51,599 nucleotides of DNA from an uncultured Lachnospiraceae bacterium (GTDB taxonomy: Bacteria; Bacillota; Clostridia; Lachnospirales; Lachnospiraceae): assembly GCA_944380065.1 (NCBI GenBank), contig CALWGM010000079.1, positions 1-51,599 on the forward strand, written 5' to 3'. The translations under genes were made by a program, and so were the position numbers. This document shows, piece by piece, positions 1-8,746 of the stretch. Position 1 is the stretch's first letter; each line of letters begins with the position of its first letter. The notes below the pieces were generated by a model that searched no databases, was not told the origin of the DNA, and saw only the letters and a program-made list of their open reading frames with translations.

Positions 1-554
1 GAAAGATATTCATCAATCCGTACCGGGAGTTCTTTGTGTTTCAGGGCAGTCATCTGTTCCAGGCACAGATAGGAGGCAACGGCCTCTAAAATGTGCGAGG
101 CGGAGGTGATATATTCTGCGGGGATAACGGGATAAACGGCCGCCGCAGCTTCCAGCTCCTGAAAATCAATCTTATAATTGCCGCATTTCTTCCGGATCGT
201 CCGCCAGCCTTCTTCCCTTGACGGAAAAGAGAATACGTGGCCGAACAGCAGGTAGCCGATGATGAGGTTCCCCATGTACAGCGGGGAAATGTTCTCGGTC
301 AGCCCGGCGTGGCACTGGTAGGTATAAGCGGTATGGCGGGCAGCGGCCGTCTCGCAGGCGTGTCTGTCGCAGCGCGCACAGTTTTCCAGGGCTGCGGGAT
401 CTGTGCGTATGATCCGGCAGAGCGGGGAGACACTGGCCGGGTAGGCGGCCAGTTCCCTCAGGGCATCGTCAAAGACCGTGATCCGGATCCGGGTGATGGT
501 ATAAAAATCCTTCAGAAGATGGTTCAGTTTGGTCAGGTTAAAGGTGGAAATCAC
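1..554 (-). CDS. PocR/AraC-type transcriptional regulator, C-terminus beyond window
   Basis: The minus strand is open from a GTG at 554-552 to the left edge (about 184 codons). The start follows a GGAG site; the nearer ATG runs into a stop after three codons, so GTG is preferred. The visible part has a PocR-like sensory domain layout: an N-terminal helix (LTKLNHLLKDFYTITRIRI), a cysteine cluster (CRII..., ENCARCDRHAC) and the motif YQCHAGLTENISPLY followed by IIGYLLFGHVF. In this family the domain is usually joined to a C-terminal AraC helix-turn-helix, which would lie outside the window, so DNA binding is inferred. It is divergent from the GH2 gene at 777 and is the natural candidate regulator of that sugar operon. 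Confidence 0.75.
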   Translation of the reverse strand, partial: MISTFNLTKLNHLLKDFYTITRIRITVFDDALRELAAYPASVSPLCRIIRTDPAALENCARCDRHACETAAARHTAYTYQCHAGLTENISPLYMGNLIIGYLLFGHVFSFPSREEGWRTIRKKCGNYKIDFQELEAAAAVYPVIPAEYITSASHILEAVASYLCLEQMTALKHKELPVRIDEYL

Positions 555-674
555 AGTAACATCTCCTTTTTTATCTACTTAGCAAGTATAGCAGAGGATG
601 GGACATCTGCCAATGCCCGATTGCGTCTGGTTTGCACTCCATCTGCGGGAAGCAGATGCGGACGATTTCTAAGT

Positions 675-742
675 AAAACGGACAAAATGCTATATATTCT
701 GCCGGAAACCGGGAGTATAATGAGTACAGAAAAACGGACAAA
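675..742 (+). promoter_or_regulatory. Direct repeat upstream of GH2 operon, candidate regulator sites
   Basis: The 12-mer AAAACGGACAAA occurs exactly at 675-686 and 731-742, 56 bp apart, in the 222-bp gap between the divergent regulator and the GH2 gene. A TATATT-like -10 sits just after the first copy (about 691-698). Spaced direct repeats are typical AraC-family operators, but binding by the neighbouring regulator is inference. Confidence 0.4.
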
Positions 743-776
743 TCCGTGGAAAACAGGAAAGGAGAAGGTACGCATT

Positions 777-3215
777 ATGAAGAAATATGATTTCAACAGG
801 GGATGGACAGTGAGGAAAGCGGAGGCCGGTTTCTTTCCCCAGGATCTGGCGGGGGAGCCGGTGATCCTGCCCCACGACGCCATGATCTGGGAGAAGCGGA
901 GTCCGGACAGTCCGACGGAGAGCGCCGGGGGCTGGTATCCGGGCGGGGATTACGAATACAGGAAGACCTGGTATGTGGGGGAAGCGGAGGCAGATCAGAC
1001 GTTCATTCTGGATTTTGAGGGGATTTTTAACCGGGGTTACGTGTATGTCAACGGGGCGCTGGCGGGAAACTCTTCCTTTGGGTATGAGGAACTGTTTGTG
1101 GATATCACACCGTATCTGTATTTCGGGGCAGAAAATGTGATCACAGTGCTGGCGGTGAACTCCGATGTCCCGAACAGCCGGTGGTATACGGGCTCGGGAA
1201 TTTACCGTCCGGTGACGCTGTATACGGGGGGAGAGATCCGGATCGGGGTGAATGACCCAAAGATTTCCACGCCGGAGATTTCAGAAAAAATGGCAGTAGT
1301 GAAGGTGGAGACCGCCGTCCGGTATGACGGAAAGACGCGAAAGAGTATTACACTGAAAACCGAGATTACAGACGGACAGGGACAGCCGGTGGCGGAGGAG
1401 ACCTCCCGGCTCTCACTCTTGGCGGAGGACGAGACGGTTCAGACCCAGCGGATTTATGTGAGACAGCCGCAGCTGTGGTCTGTGGACCATCCGGCGCTGT
1501 ATCACTGCAGCGTAACCCTGTACGACGGGGAAAACGTGCTGGATACGGCGGAAAGCACCTTCGGGATCCGCAGCCTTGCGCTGAATCCGGAGGACGGACT
1601 GCTGATCAACGGGGAGAAGATCCTGCTGCGCGGCGGCTGTATCCACCATGACAACGGGCCTGTGGGGGCGGCAACCTTCGCGCGGGCAGAGGAGCGCAGG
1701 ATCGAGCTGCTGAAGGAGGCGGGATTCAATTCCGTGCGTCTTTCCCATAATTCTTCCTCGAAAGCGCTGCTGGACGCCTGCGACCGGATCGGCATGCTGG
1801 TGATGGAGGAGTCGTTTGACACCTGGACACAGCACAAGAAGCCGTTTGACGCTTCGCTGGTATTTGCGGACATCTGGGAAAAATATTTTGAAGGAATTGT
1901 AGAAAAAGATTTTAACCACCCCTCTGTGTTTATGTATTCCATTGGCAATGAAATCCAGGATGTCGGTACAGAGGATGGGGCAAGATGGAGCCGCAGGCTG
2001 ACAGAAAAGGTGCGGGCGCTGGATCCGACCCGCTATGTTACCAACGCGGTGAACGGACTGGTGGCCGTGATGGATCATCTGCCGCAGGTGCTGGATGATC
2101 TGGGAATCGTCCTGGAAACAGAAGGCAATACCATGTCGGATGATGTGATGAACGATACCATGACCGCCCTTTTAGAACATATCAACAGGGTGTCTGTCCA
2201 TCCGGATCTGGAGAAAAATCTGAAGGAATCCTATGAGACGCTGGATCTGATCGGTTTAAATTATATGAGGGACGCCTATGATCAGATGAAGGAGTATCCG
2301 AACCGGGTATTCTACGGCTCGGAAACCTTTCCGCCGGATATCGACCTGAACTGGAAAAAGGTAAAAGAGCTTCCGGCCTGCCTGGGCGACTATACCTGGA
2401 CCGCCTGGGATTATATCGGGGAAGCCGGCGTTGGTATTGTAACCTACGATATGCCTGTTACATTTGCCAAACCGTATCCCGCCTATCTGGCTTACTGCGG
2501 AGATTTTGATATTACAGGATACCGCCGTCCGCTCAGCTATTTCCGGGAGATTGTGTTCGGGCAGAGAAAGGATCCCTATCTGGCGGTCCGGCTTCCGGAA
2601 CATTACGGACAGAAGGCGGCTCATACGCCGTGGGCGGCTCCGGAGTGCGTGGCTTCCTGGACCTGGAACGGTTATGAGGGCAGACATTGTCTGGTGGAGG
2701 TTTATGCGGATGCACCCCAGGTGGAGCTTTTTGTCAACGGTACTTCTTACGGCAGGAAGCCGGCCGGGGAGGAGAACCGCTTCTGCGCCGTATTCGATGT
2801 GGTGTATGAGCCGGGGGAGATCAAAGCGGCGGCGTACGGTGAGGACGGCTCCGGGAGAATTTTCGCCCTGCAGACAGCCGGGGCAGAGAAACAGATCCGC
2901 CTGACTGCAGACCGGAGCAGTATCGCGCCCTGCGACCTGTCTTATGTGACTGTCGAGATCACGGATGAAAACGGAGTCATCCAGGCGGATGCGGCCTGCA
3001 AAGTCCGGTTGGAGATTCAGGGAGACGGCGTGATCCAGGGATTTGGAACCGGCGATCCGCTTTCCGAAGAGAATTTTTTTGATCCGGAGCGGACGGTCTT
3101 TTACGGACGGGCGCTGGCGGTGATCCGCGGCGGAGAAAAGTCCGGAACTGTCAGGCTGACGGCACACGCAGAAGGAATGCCGGAGGCAGCGGTTGAGATA
3201 CAGGTGAAAGAATAG
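777..3215 (+). CDS. Glycoside hydrolase family 2 protein (beta-galactosidase-like)
   Basis: 812 residues from ATG 777, which has an AGGAAAGGAGAAGG site upstream. The open frame continues to 237 but that extension has no family likeness and overlaps the opposite-strand regulator. Order: GH2 sugar-binding jelly roll (about 1-155), Ig-like domain (about 160-265), TIM barrel (about 270-580), then C-terminal beta domains including a DUF4982-like segment starting WTWNGYEGRHC. The general acid/base is E392 in SIGNEIQD and the nucleophile is E516 in YGSETFP. There is no signal peptide, so it should act in the cytoplasm on an imported oligosaccharide. It heads an operon with isomerase, kinase and aldolase. 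The family covers beta-galactosidases, glucuronidases and others; the exact sugar cannot be read from sequence. Confidence 0.88.
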   Translation: MKKYDFNRGWTVRKAEAGFFPQDLAGEPVILPHDAMIWEKRSPDSPTESAGGWYPGGDYEYRKTWYVGEAEADQTFILDFEGIFNRGYVYVNGALAGNSSFGYEELFVDITPYLYFGAENVITVLAVNSDVPNSRWYTGSGIYRPVTLYTGGEIRIGVNDPKISTPEISEKMAVVKVETAVRYDGKTRKSITLKTEITDGQGQPVAEETSRLSLLAEDETVQTQRIYVRQPQLWSVDHPALYHCSVTLYDGENVLDTAESTFGIRSLALNPEDGLLINGEKILLRGGCIHHDNGPVGAATFARAEERRIELLKEAGFNSVRLSHNSSSKALLDACDRIGMLVMEESFDTWTQHKKPFDASLVFADIWEKYFEGIVEKDFNHPSVFMYSIGNEIQDVGTEDGARWSRRLTEKVRALDPTRYVTNAVNGLVAVMDHLPQVLDDLGIVLETEGNTMSDDVMNDTMTALLEHINRVSVHPDLEKNLKESYETLDLIGLNYMRDAYDQMKEYPNRVFYGSETFPPDIDLNWKKVKELPACLGDYTWTAWDYIGEAGVGIVTYDMPVTFAKPYPAYLAYCGDFDITGYRRPLSYFREIVFGQRKDPYLAVRLPEHYGQKAAHTPWAAPECVASWTWNGYEGRHCLVEVYADAPQVELFVNGTSYGRKPAGEENRFCAVFDVVYEPGEIKAAAYGEDGSGRIFALQTAGAEKQIRLTADRSSIAPCDLSYVTVEITDENGVIQADAACKVRLEIQGDGVIQGFGTGDPLSEENFFDPERTVFYGRALAVIRGGEKSGTVRLTAHAEGMPEAAVEIQVKE

Positions 3216-3242
3216 GACGAATGGACAGGGAGGAAACCGAAT

Positions 3243-4649
3243 ATGGGAGAGATGACCTTTGCGCTTTGTTTCTGCAACCGGGGATTTATGCCCGGGGAAC
3301 TGATTTATGGGGCGCGTGAGGATATGATCCGGGCAGTGACGGACGCCGGATATCATTATATCGCCATGGACGCGGAGCTGACCCGCTATGGCGGGGTGGA
3401 GACCAGGGATGAAGGGCGGCTGTATGCAAAATGGCTGAAGGAGCATGAAGGGCAGTATGACGGCGTGATTTTTTCCATGCCGATCTTCGCGGATGAAAAC
3501 GGGGCGGTGACTGCCCTGCAGGATGCAGGGGTTCCGATCCTGCTGCAGGCTTACCCGGATGAGATCGGGAAGATGGATTTTGCGCACCGGAGAGACGCTT
3601 TCTGCGGGAAATTCTCAGTCACCGATGTGTTTACCCAGTATCAGATCCCGTTTACGGTCTTAAAGCCCCATGTGGTGCATCCGCTTTCGGAAAAATTCCG
3701 CGAAAATCTTCGGGATTTCGCGGCCGTCTGCCGGGTGGTAAATGGGATGAAACGATTTACCATCGGCTGTATCGGCGCCCGCACAACGGCGTTTAAGACC
3801 ACCCGGTTTGACGAGGCCGGGCTGCAGAAACACGGAATTACCGTGGAGGCTTTCGATTTGTCGGAGCTGATTTATAACGTGGGGCAGCTGGCCGACGATA
3901 ACCCGGAGGTGCAGACAAAGCTTCAGACGCTGGAACAGTATGCGGATTTTTCCGGGGTACCGGAAAGCAGTCAGCGGACGCTGGCCAAAATATCGGTGGT
4001 GATTGATGCGTATATCCGGGAGTACCATCTGGACGCTGTCGCCCTGCGCTGCTGGAATGAGATGGAGACCATACTCCGGGTATGTCCCTGCGTCCTTCTG
4101 TCGGAACTGAATGACCGGGGAATCGTGGCTTCCTGCGAGATTGACCTGACGTCGGCCATTTCCATGCGGGCGATGGCCCTGGCCAGCGGACAGCCGACAG
4201 CGGTTTTGGACTGGAACAACAATTACGGGGACGAGGAAAATAAAGTGATTCTGTTCCACTGCGGCTCCACGGCGCAGCAGCTGATGACAGGAAAAGGGAC
4301 TGTGACGGAGCATAAGATGTTTGCCAAAAACGATCCCGGTTCCGGCTGGGGGACGAATGAAGGGCGGATCCGTCCGATGAAGACAACGCTTTCCAACTGC
4401 CTGACGGTGGATGGAAAGGTGGTGATCTACGCCAGCGAGGCGGAATTTACAGACGATCCCATCGAGACGGGATATTTCGGCTGCGCCGGAGTCTGTGAGA
4501 TTCCGGATATGGAGAATAAGATGATCCGGCTGGCCAGGGGCGGATTTAAGCATCATACCTGTGTCGGCGTCGGACATATGAAGGAGATCCTGAAAGAAGC
4601 GTTTGTGACGTATCTGGGCTATGAGTGGAGAGATATTGACCGGGAGTAA
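3243..4649 (+). CDS. L-fucose/L-arabinose isomerase family protein
   Basis: 468 residues, ATG preceded by GGGAGGAAA. The N-terminal half is Rossmann-like (DGVIFSMPIF, GVPILLQAYPDE). The C-terminal half carries the metal/substrate region typical of the FucI/AraA superfamily: LRCWNEMETILRVCPC, LNDRGIVASCEIDLTSA, DWNNNYGDEENKVILFHCGS and a late histidine in CVGVGHMKE. Members interconvert aldoses and ketoses using a divalent metal. It is shorter than E. coli FucI (about 590 aa), in the size range of the smaller fucose-isomerase-like proteins. It lies between the GH2 and FGGY kinase genes, so it probably turns the released aldose into the ketose that the kinase phosphorylates. The true substrate is unknown. 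Confidence 0.8.
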   Translation: MGEMTFALCFCNRGFMPGELIYGAREDMIRAVTDAGYHYIAMDAELTRYGGVETRDEGRLYAKWLKEHEGQYDGVIFSMPIFADENGAVTALQDAGVPILLQAYPDEIGKMDFAHRRDAFCGKFSVTDVFTQYQIPFTVLKPHVVHPLSEKFRENLRDFAAVCRVVNGMKRFTIGCIGARTTAFKTTRFDEAGLQKHGITVEAFDLSELIYNVGQLADDNPEVQTKLQTLEQYADFSGVPESSQRTLAKISVVIDAYIREYHLDAVALRCWNEMETILRVCPCVLLSELNDRGIVASCEIDLTSAISMRAMALASGQPTAVLDWNNNYGDEENKVILFHCGSTAQQLMTGKGTVTEHKMFAKNDPGSGWGTNEGRIRPMKTTLSNCLTVDGKVVIYASEAEFTDDPIETGYFGCAGVCEIPDMENKMIRLARGGFKHHTCVGVGHMKEILKEAFVTYLGYEWRDIDRE

Positions 4650-4662
4650 AGAGGTGGGAAGT

Positions 4663-6165
4663 ATGAGGATTGCGGGACTGGATATCGGGACGACCGGATG
4701 CAAGCTGACTGTGTTTGACGGCAGCGGCAGGTATCTGGACAGCGCCTATGCAGCCTATCCGTCAAGCCGGGGATCGGGCGGCCACGAAATGGACGCGGAG
4801 GCGCTGATGGACGGCGTTTTCTCCGTGATGGAGGCTGCAGGGAGAAAGTATCCGGATATTGCCGGGATCGGAGTGACCAGTTTTGGTGAGACATTTGTGC
4901 TGACAGACCGCGCGGGGGTTCCCCTGCACCGGGTGATGCTGGATACAGACCGGAGAGGGGCGGAGGAATGCCGCCGGATCGAAGAACAGCTGGGCGGCAG
5001 GGAGATTGCCGCGGTCACAGGTCTGCGCCCCCATGAAATGTACAGCCTGCCGAAAATGATGTGGATGAAAAAATACCAGCCGGAGATTTTTCAGAAAGCG
5101 TCTCATCTTTTTCTGATGGAAGATTTTGTAGTCTTTGGCCTGACAGGAAAGGCGCAGATCGACTATTCCCTGGCTTCCCGTACCATGGCGTTTGATATTA
5201 CGGCGATGGAATGGAGCGGCAGGATCTTTGAGGCGGCCGGGATCGACTGCAGCCTGATGTCAGAGCCTGTTCCGCCGGGGACTCCGGCCGGGAACATTAC
5301 AAAAGCAGTTTCCAGACGGACAGGGCTGTCGCCGGAAACGGTAATCGTTTCGGTCAGCCATGACCAGGTGGCAGCGGCTGTGGGAGCCGGCGTGTTTGAT
5401 CCCTCGCAGGCGGTGGACGGCGCAGGGACGGTGGAGTGTATGACGGTCGTCTATGATTCGCTCCCGGATGCAGGGGTCATGTATGCGGGAAATTATGCCG
5501 TGGTTCCCTATGTGATACCGGGAACTTATCTGACCTATGCGTTTTCCTATACAGGCGGCGCCCTGCTCCAGTGGTGTGCAGATACGCTGGCGAAAAAGGA
5601 AAAGGAAGAGGCCGTCAGGGACGGGATATCGGTCAATGCTTATCTGGAACAGGAATATCAGAGACTCCGGGGGACGGAGCCGTCCGGACTGCTGGTTCTG
5701 CCGCATTTCGCGGGCGCGGCAACCCCGTACATGGATACCGGATCCAAAGGAGCCATTGTCGGCCTGACGGTGGGCAGTACGGTCAGCGATATGTACCGCG
5801 GATGCATGGAGGGAGTCGTCTATGAGATGCGGCTGAACATGGAGCATTTGCAGAAATCCGGATTTGCCGGCCGGATGCTGAAGGCCACCGGCGGAGGAGC
5901 CAGGTCGCCGGTCTGGATGCAGATGAAGGCGGATATCTTAGGGCTGCCTGTTGCGGCGCTGGAGACGGCGGATGCGGGAACTGTGGGGAGCGCAATGCTG
6001 ACCGGGATCAGCGCGAGCTGCTTCCGGGATCTGGAGGACGCGGCCTGCCATATGGTCCGTCAGGGAACGGTTTATCAGCCGGACCGGGACAGACATGACA
6101 GATATATGAAATACTACAGACAGTATCGCAGTCTGTACCAGGCGGTAAGGCCGCTGGTACAGTGA
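4663..6165 (+). CDS. FGGY-family carbohydrate kinase (xylulokinase-like)
   Basis: 500 residues. ATG 4663 is chosen over ATG 4621 because MRIAGLDIGTTGCK is the canonical FGGY N-terminus and AGAGGTGGG precedes it; 4621 would overlap the isomerase by 29 bp. FGGY features: GLDIGTTGCKLTVFD (phosphate-1 loop), GIGVTSFGETFVL, VSVSHDQVAAAVGAG (catalytic Asp) and the C-terminal ATP-binding TGGGARSPVWMQMKADILG. The family phosphorylates ketoses or polyols such as xylulose, ribulose, fuculose or glycerol. Operon position between isomerase and aldolase argues for a ketose kinase. The downstream aldolase gene starts 11 bp after this stop. Confidence 0.88.
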   Translation: MRIAGLDIGTTGCKLTVFDGSGRYLDSAYAAYPSSRGSGGHEMDAEALMDGVFSVMEAAGRKYPDIAGIGVTSFGETFVLTDRAGVPLHRVMLDTDRRGAEECRRIEEQLGGREIAAVTGLRPHEMYSLPKMMWMKKYQPEIFQKASHLFLMEDFVVFGLTGKAQIDYSLASRTMAFDITAMEWSGRIFEAAGIDCSLMSEPVPPGTPAGNITKAVSRRTGLSPETVIVSVSHDQVAAAVGAGVFDPSQAVDGAGTVECMTVVYDSLPDAGVMYAGNYAVVPYVIPGTYLTYAFSYTGGALLQWCADTLAKKEKEEAVRDGISVNAYLEQEYQRLRGTEPSGLLVLPHFAGAATPYMDTGSKGAIVGLTVGSTVSDMYRGCMEGVVYEMRLNMEHLQKSGFAGRMLKATGGGARSPVWMQMKADILGLPVAALETADAGTVGSAMLTGISASCFRDLEDAACHMVRQGTVYQPDRDRHDRYMKYYRQYRSLYQAVRPLVQ

Positions 6166-6176
6166 AAGGGGAAACC

Positions 6177-7052
6177 ATGTTAGTTACACTGAAACAGATA
6201 TTGGATTTATGCGAGGCAAGAACCTGTGCTGTCGGCTCCTTCAACACGCCGAACTTAGAGTCTGTGATGGCGGTGATCGGGGCGGCGGAGGAACTGCAGG
6301 TTCCGGTGGTGATCCAGCATGCGGAAGTACATGAGGAGATCATGCCGTTGGAGGTGATCGGTCCGGTGATGACAGAGGCCGCCAGGAGGGCGAAGGTGCC
6401 GGTCTGTGTACATCTGGATCACGGCGAGAGTCTGGACTATCTGTGCAGGGCGCTGGATCTGGGATTTACTTCCATTATGTACGACGGCTCCAACCTGTCT
6501 TTTGAGGAAAATCTGGCCAACACCCGTATGGCGGTTTCTTTTGCCGGGCGGGCAGGCGCTTCGGTGGAGGCGGAGATCGGTACTATGGGAAGGCGGGAGA
6601 CCGGAAGCGGAACGCCTGACGGTGAAGCGGATCCGGGGAAAATCTATACTGACCCGGAACAGGCGGGATTGTTTGTGCGTGAGAGCGGGATTGACGCGCT
6701 GGCCTGTTCGTTTGGGACGACGCATGGCGTCTACCTGACAAAGCCGAAGCTGGATTTCGGCGTGGTGGAACAGGTGCGCCGGGCAACGGGCGGGATCCCG
6801 GTGGTGATGCACGGGGGTTCCGGAGTTAGCGGAGAAGAATTCCGCCGGGCGATACAGGCCGGTGTGCGAAAGATCAACTACTATACTTATATGGCCATGG
6901 CCGGGGGCGCGGGCGCGGAGGCCTATCTGGAGAGCGTCCGGGAGTCCGGGACGCGGGATGCGGTGCTGTACCACGATGTGGCGCAGGCGGCCGTCAGGGC
7001 CATGCAGGAGAACTGCCGGGCAGCCATGCAGGTATTTGCCATGAGATCATAG
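6177..7052 (+). CDS. Class II (zinc) ketose-phosphate aldolase, FBA/GatY family
   Basis: 291 residues from ATG 6177 with AAAGGGGA upstream; a GTG at 6162 overlapping the kinase stop would add only five codons. MLVTLKQILDLC and AVGSFNTPN match the N-terminus of the FbaA/GatY/KbaY family. Zinc-ligand motifs are CVHLDHGES, EAEIGTMG, SFGTTHGVY and VMHGGSGVS. The family cleaves ketose 1-phosphates or 1,6-bisphosphates to DHAP plus an aldehyde. The phosphate loop reads KINYYTYM, whereas FBA/TBA enzymes usually have N-x-x-T-D, so the substrate may differ. It is the last gene of the sugar operon, and a terminator follows. Confidence 0.86.
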   Translation: MLVTLKQILDLCEARTCAVGSFNTPNLESVMAVIGAAEELQVPVVIQHAEVHEEIMPLEVIGPVMTEAARRAKVPVCVHLDHGESLDYLCRALDLGFTSIMYDGSNLSFEENLANTRMAVSFAGRAGASVEAEIGTMGRRETGSGTPDGEADPGKIYTDPEQAGLFVRESGIDALACSFGTTHGVYLTKPKLDFGVVEQVRRATGGIPVVMHGGSGVSGEEFRRAIQAGVRKINYYTYMAMAGGAGAEAYLESVRESGTRDAVLYHDVAQAAVRAMQENCRAAMQVFAMRS

Positions 7053-7069
7053 CGGTGAACAGAACACAG

Positions 7070-7115
7070 GGAAATGCATACGGGAAGAAATGTCTCCGCG
7101 TGCATTTCCTTTTTT
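7070..7115 (+). terminator. Rho-independent terminator of the sugar operon
   Basis: GGAAATGCA (7070-7078) pairs with TGCATTTCC (7101-7109) around a 22-nt loop and is followed by six T. Confidence 0.75.
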
Positions 7116-7116
7116 G

Positions 7117-7145
7117 TTGACTTTTTCCGGCAAATCCAATAAGGT
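7117..7145 (+). promoter_or_regulatory. Possible sigma-A promoter of the methyltransferase gene
   Basis: TTGACT (7117-7122), a 17-bp spacer and TAAGGT (7140-7145). The -35 is good and the -10 weak; TTAATA at 7145 is an alternative -10 with a long spacer. Confidence 0.35.
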
Positions 7146-7181
7146 TAATATTAGAATGTGAAAGGGTATTGGAAGGAAACA

Positions 7182-8672
7182 GTGGCGACAAAAGAATTAC
7201 TGAAAGAATTATATGGCAAGATCTGTGCAGGCAGGGAACTGCGCCCCAGCCTGATCGAACTGAAAATGCAGCTGAAGGCAGAGGACAACCGGCGTCAGTT
7301 CGGAGCTGTCTGCGGAGGAAATTATGATCCGGTCATGAAATGCCTGGCGGATGAGGACCCCAAGGTGAGGAAAAACGCGGCGGCGGTTCTGGGACTCCTG
7401 AAGCTGCAGGAGTCTGTGGACGTGCTGATGGACGCTTATCTGGCGGAAGATCAGCTGTTTGTGCGCCCGGAGTATGTGAAAGCCATGGCCGGAATGGACT
7501 GCGGGGAGTATCTGGACGATTTCCGGGAGCGATTGGAGGAGCTTTCCGCCTGTGACGCCCCGGAAAACGAGAAGAAGCACATCCGGGCGGAAATGCATGA
7601 GCTGCAGGAGCTGCTGCTGGCGAAGGGAGGCTGGAAGAAGCATGCTTTTACGGGTTTTGAGTGTGTAAATGAGGTGATTCTTACCACACCTGCTGTGTTT
7701 CGGGACCTGCTGGCCGGGGAGATCTCATCGAAAAAGATTTTGCTGAAATCCGGGATCCGTACTGTGACCGCACATATGGAGGAGCTTTTGGGCTGCCGTC
7801 TCTGGCGGGAAATGCTGTTTGTGATCCACGGGCCGCAGAATGCGCCGGAGACTGCGGAGGAATTAGGCGCATGGCTGACCGGATCGGATCTGATGGAGAT
7901 TCTGGCAAAAAATCATTCCGGGGAAGCCCCCTGGTATTTCCGGATCAGCGCCGGGGAACGCCGGACAGAGGCAATGGGCGGCGACTTTATCAAAGCGGCG
8001 GCGCAGGCTGTGGAGGAGGCGTCCGGGCGGCGGCTGGTCAACTCGCCTTCCCACTATGAACTGGAGATCCGGCTGGCAGAGAAAAAGGACGGCGGTTTCC
8101 TGCCGCTTTTGAAGCTGTACACCCTGCCGGACCATCGGTTTGCCTATCGCCGTTATGCCGTGGCGGCCGGGATGAAGCCATCCCTGGCGGCCGGGCTTTT
8201 GGCGCTGGCAAAGCCCTATCTGAAGGAATATGCCCAGGTGCTGGATCCGTTCTGCGGGGCGGGGACGCTTCTGATCGAGCGGCGGTTCCTGACGCCGGTC
8301 CGGAATTTGTATGGAATCGATGTTTTTGGAGAGGCTGTTGCAAAGGCCAGGGCGAATACAAAAGCGGTGGGATTCCAGGCGAATTATATCAACCGGGATT
8401 ATTTTGATTTTACGCACGCATACCTGTTTGACGAGATCATCACGGATATGCCTGCCGGAAATGGGAAAGCGGAAACGGATCTTCTGTACCGGCGCTTTTT
8501 TGAGAAATCGGCGGAGCTTTTGGCAGAGCATGGCCGTATCGTGATGTATTCCGGGGAGATGGGACTGGTAAAGAAATATCTGCGCCTGCAGAACCGGTTC
8601 CGGCTCCTGCAGGAATTCTGTATCCAGGAAAAGCGGGGAATGTATCTGTTTATACTGGAAAAAAAGGACTGA
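7182..8672 (+). CDS. HEAT-repeat protein fused to RNA methyltransferase (UPF0020-like)
   Basis: 496 residues if read from GTG 7182, which has GGAAGG five bases upstream; GTG 7158 would add eight codons without a clear site. Residues about 40-110 look like HEAT repeats (DPKVRKNAAAVLGLLK). A middle part including PWYFRISAGERR resembles a THUMP-like RNA-binding domain. The C-terminal third is a class I SAM methyltransferase with motif I DPFCGAGTLLIE (about 355-366) and a catalytic-loop variant TDMPAGN in place of the NPPYG form. Relatives such as TrmN/Trm14 and RlmL methylate guanine N2 in tRNA or rRNA. RNA methylation is a fair prediction; the target is unknown. Confidence 0.75.
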   Translation: MATKELLKELYGKICAGRELRPSLIELKMQLKAEDNRRQFGAVCGGNYDPVMKCLADEDPKVRKNAAAVLGLLKLQESVDVLMDAYLAEDQLFVRPEYVKAMAGMDCGEYLDDFRERLEELSACDAPENEKKHIRAEMHELQELLLAKGGWKKHAFTGFECVNEVILTTPAVFRDLLAGEISSKKILLKSGIRTVTAHMEELLGCRLWREMLFVIHGPQNAPETAEELGAWLTGSDLMEILAKNHSGEAPWYFRISAGERRTEAMGGDFIKAAAQAVEEASGRRLVNSPSHYELEIRLAEKKDGGFLPLLKLYTLPDHRFAYRRYAVAAGMKPSLAAGLLALAKPYLKEYAQVLDPFCGAGTLLIERRFLTPVRNLYGIDVFGEAVAKARANTKAVGFQANYINRDYFDFTHAYLFDEIITDMPAGNGKAETDLLYRRFFEKSAELLAEHGRIVMYSGEMGLVKKYLRLQNRFRLLQEFCIQEKRGMYLFILEKKD

Positions 8673-8746
8673 TCCCGGCTGACCGGACCGGAGAAAACGG
8701 CGGGATCTCTTCGGAAAAGAGAAACAAAAGCAGAGGGGGAGATAAA

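Noticed and set aside
237-776. Upstream in-frame extension of the GH2 gene
   Set aside because: It lies antisense to the PocR-domain gene and its leader, has no GH2 likeness, and a proper ribosome-binding site precedes ATG 777.
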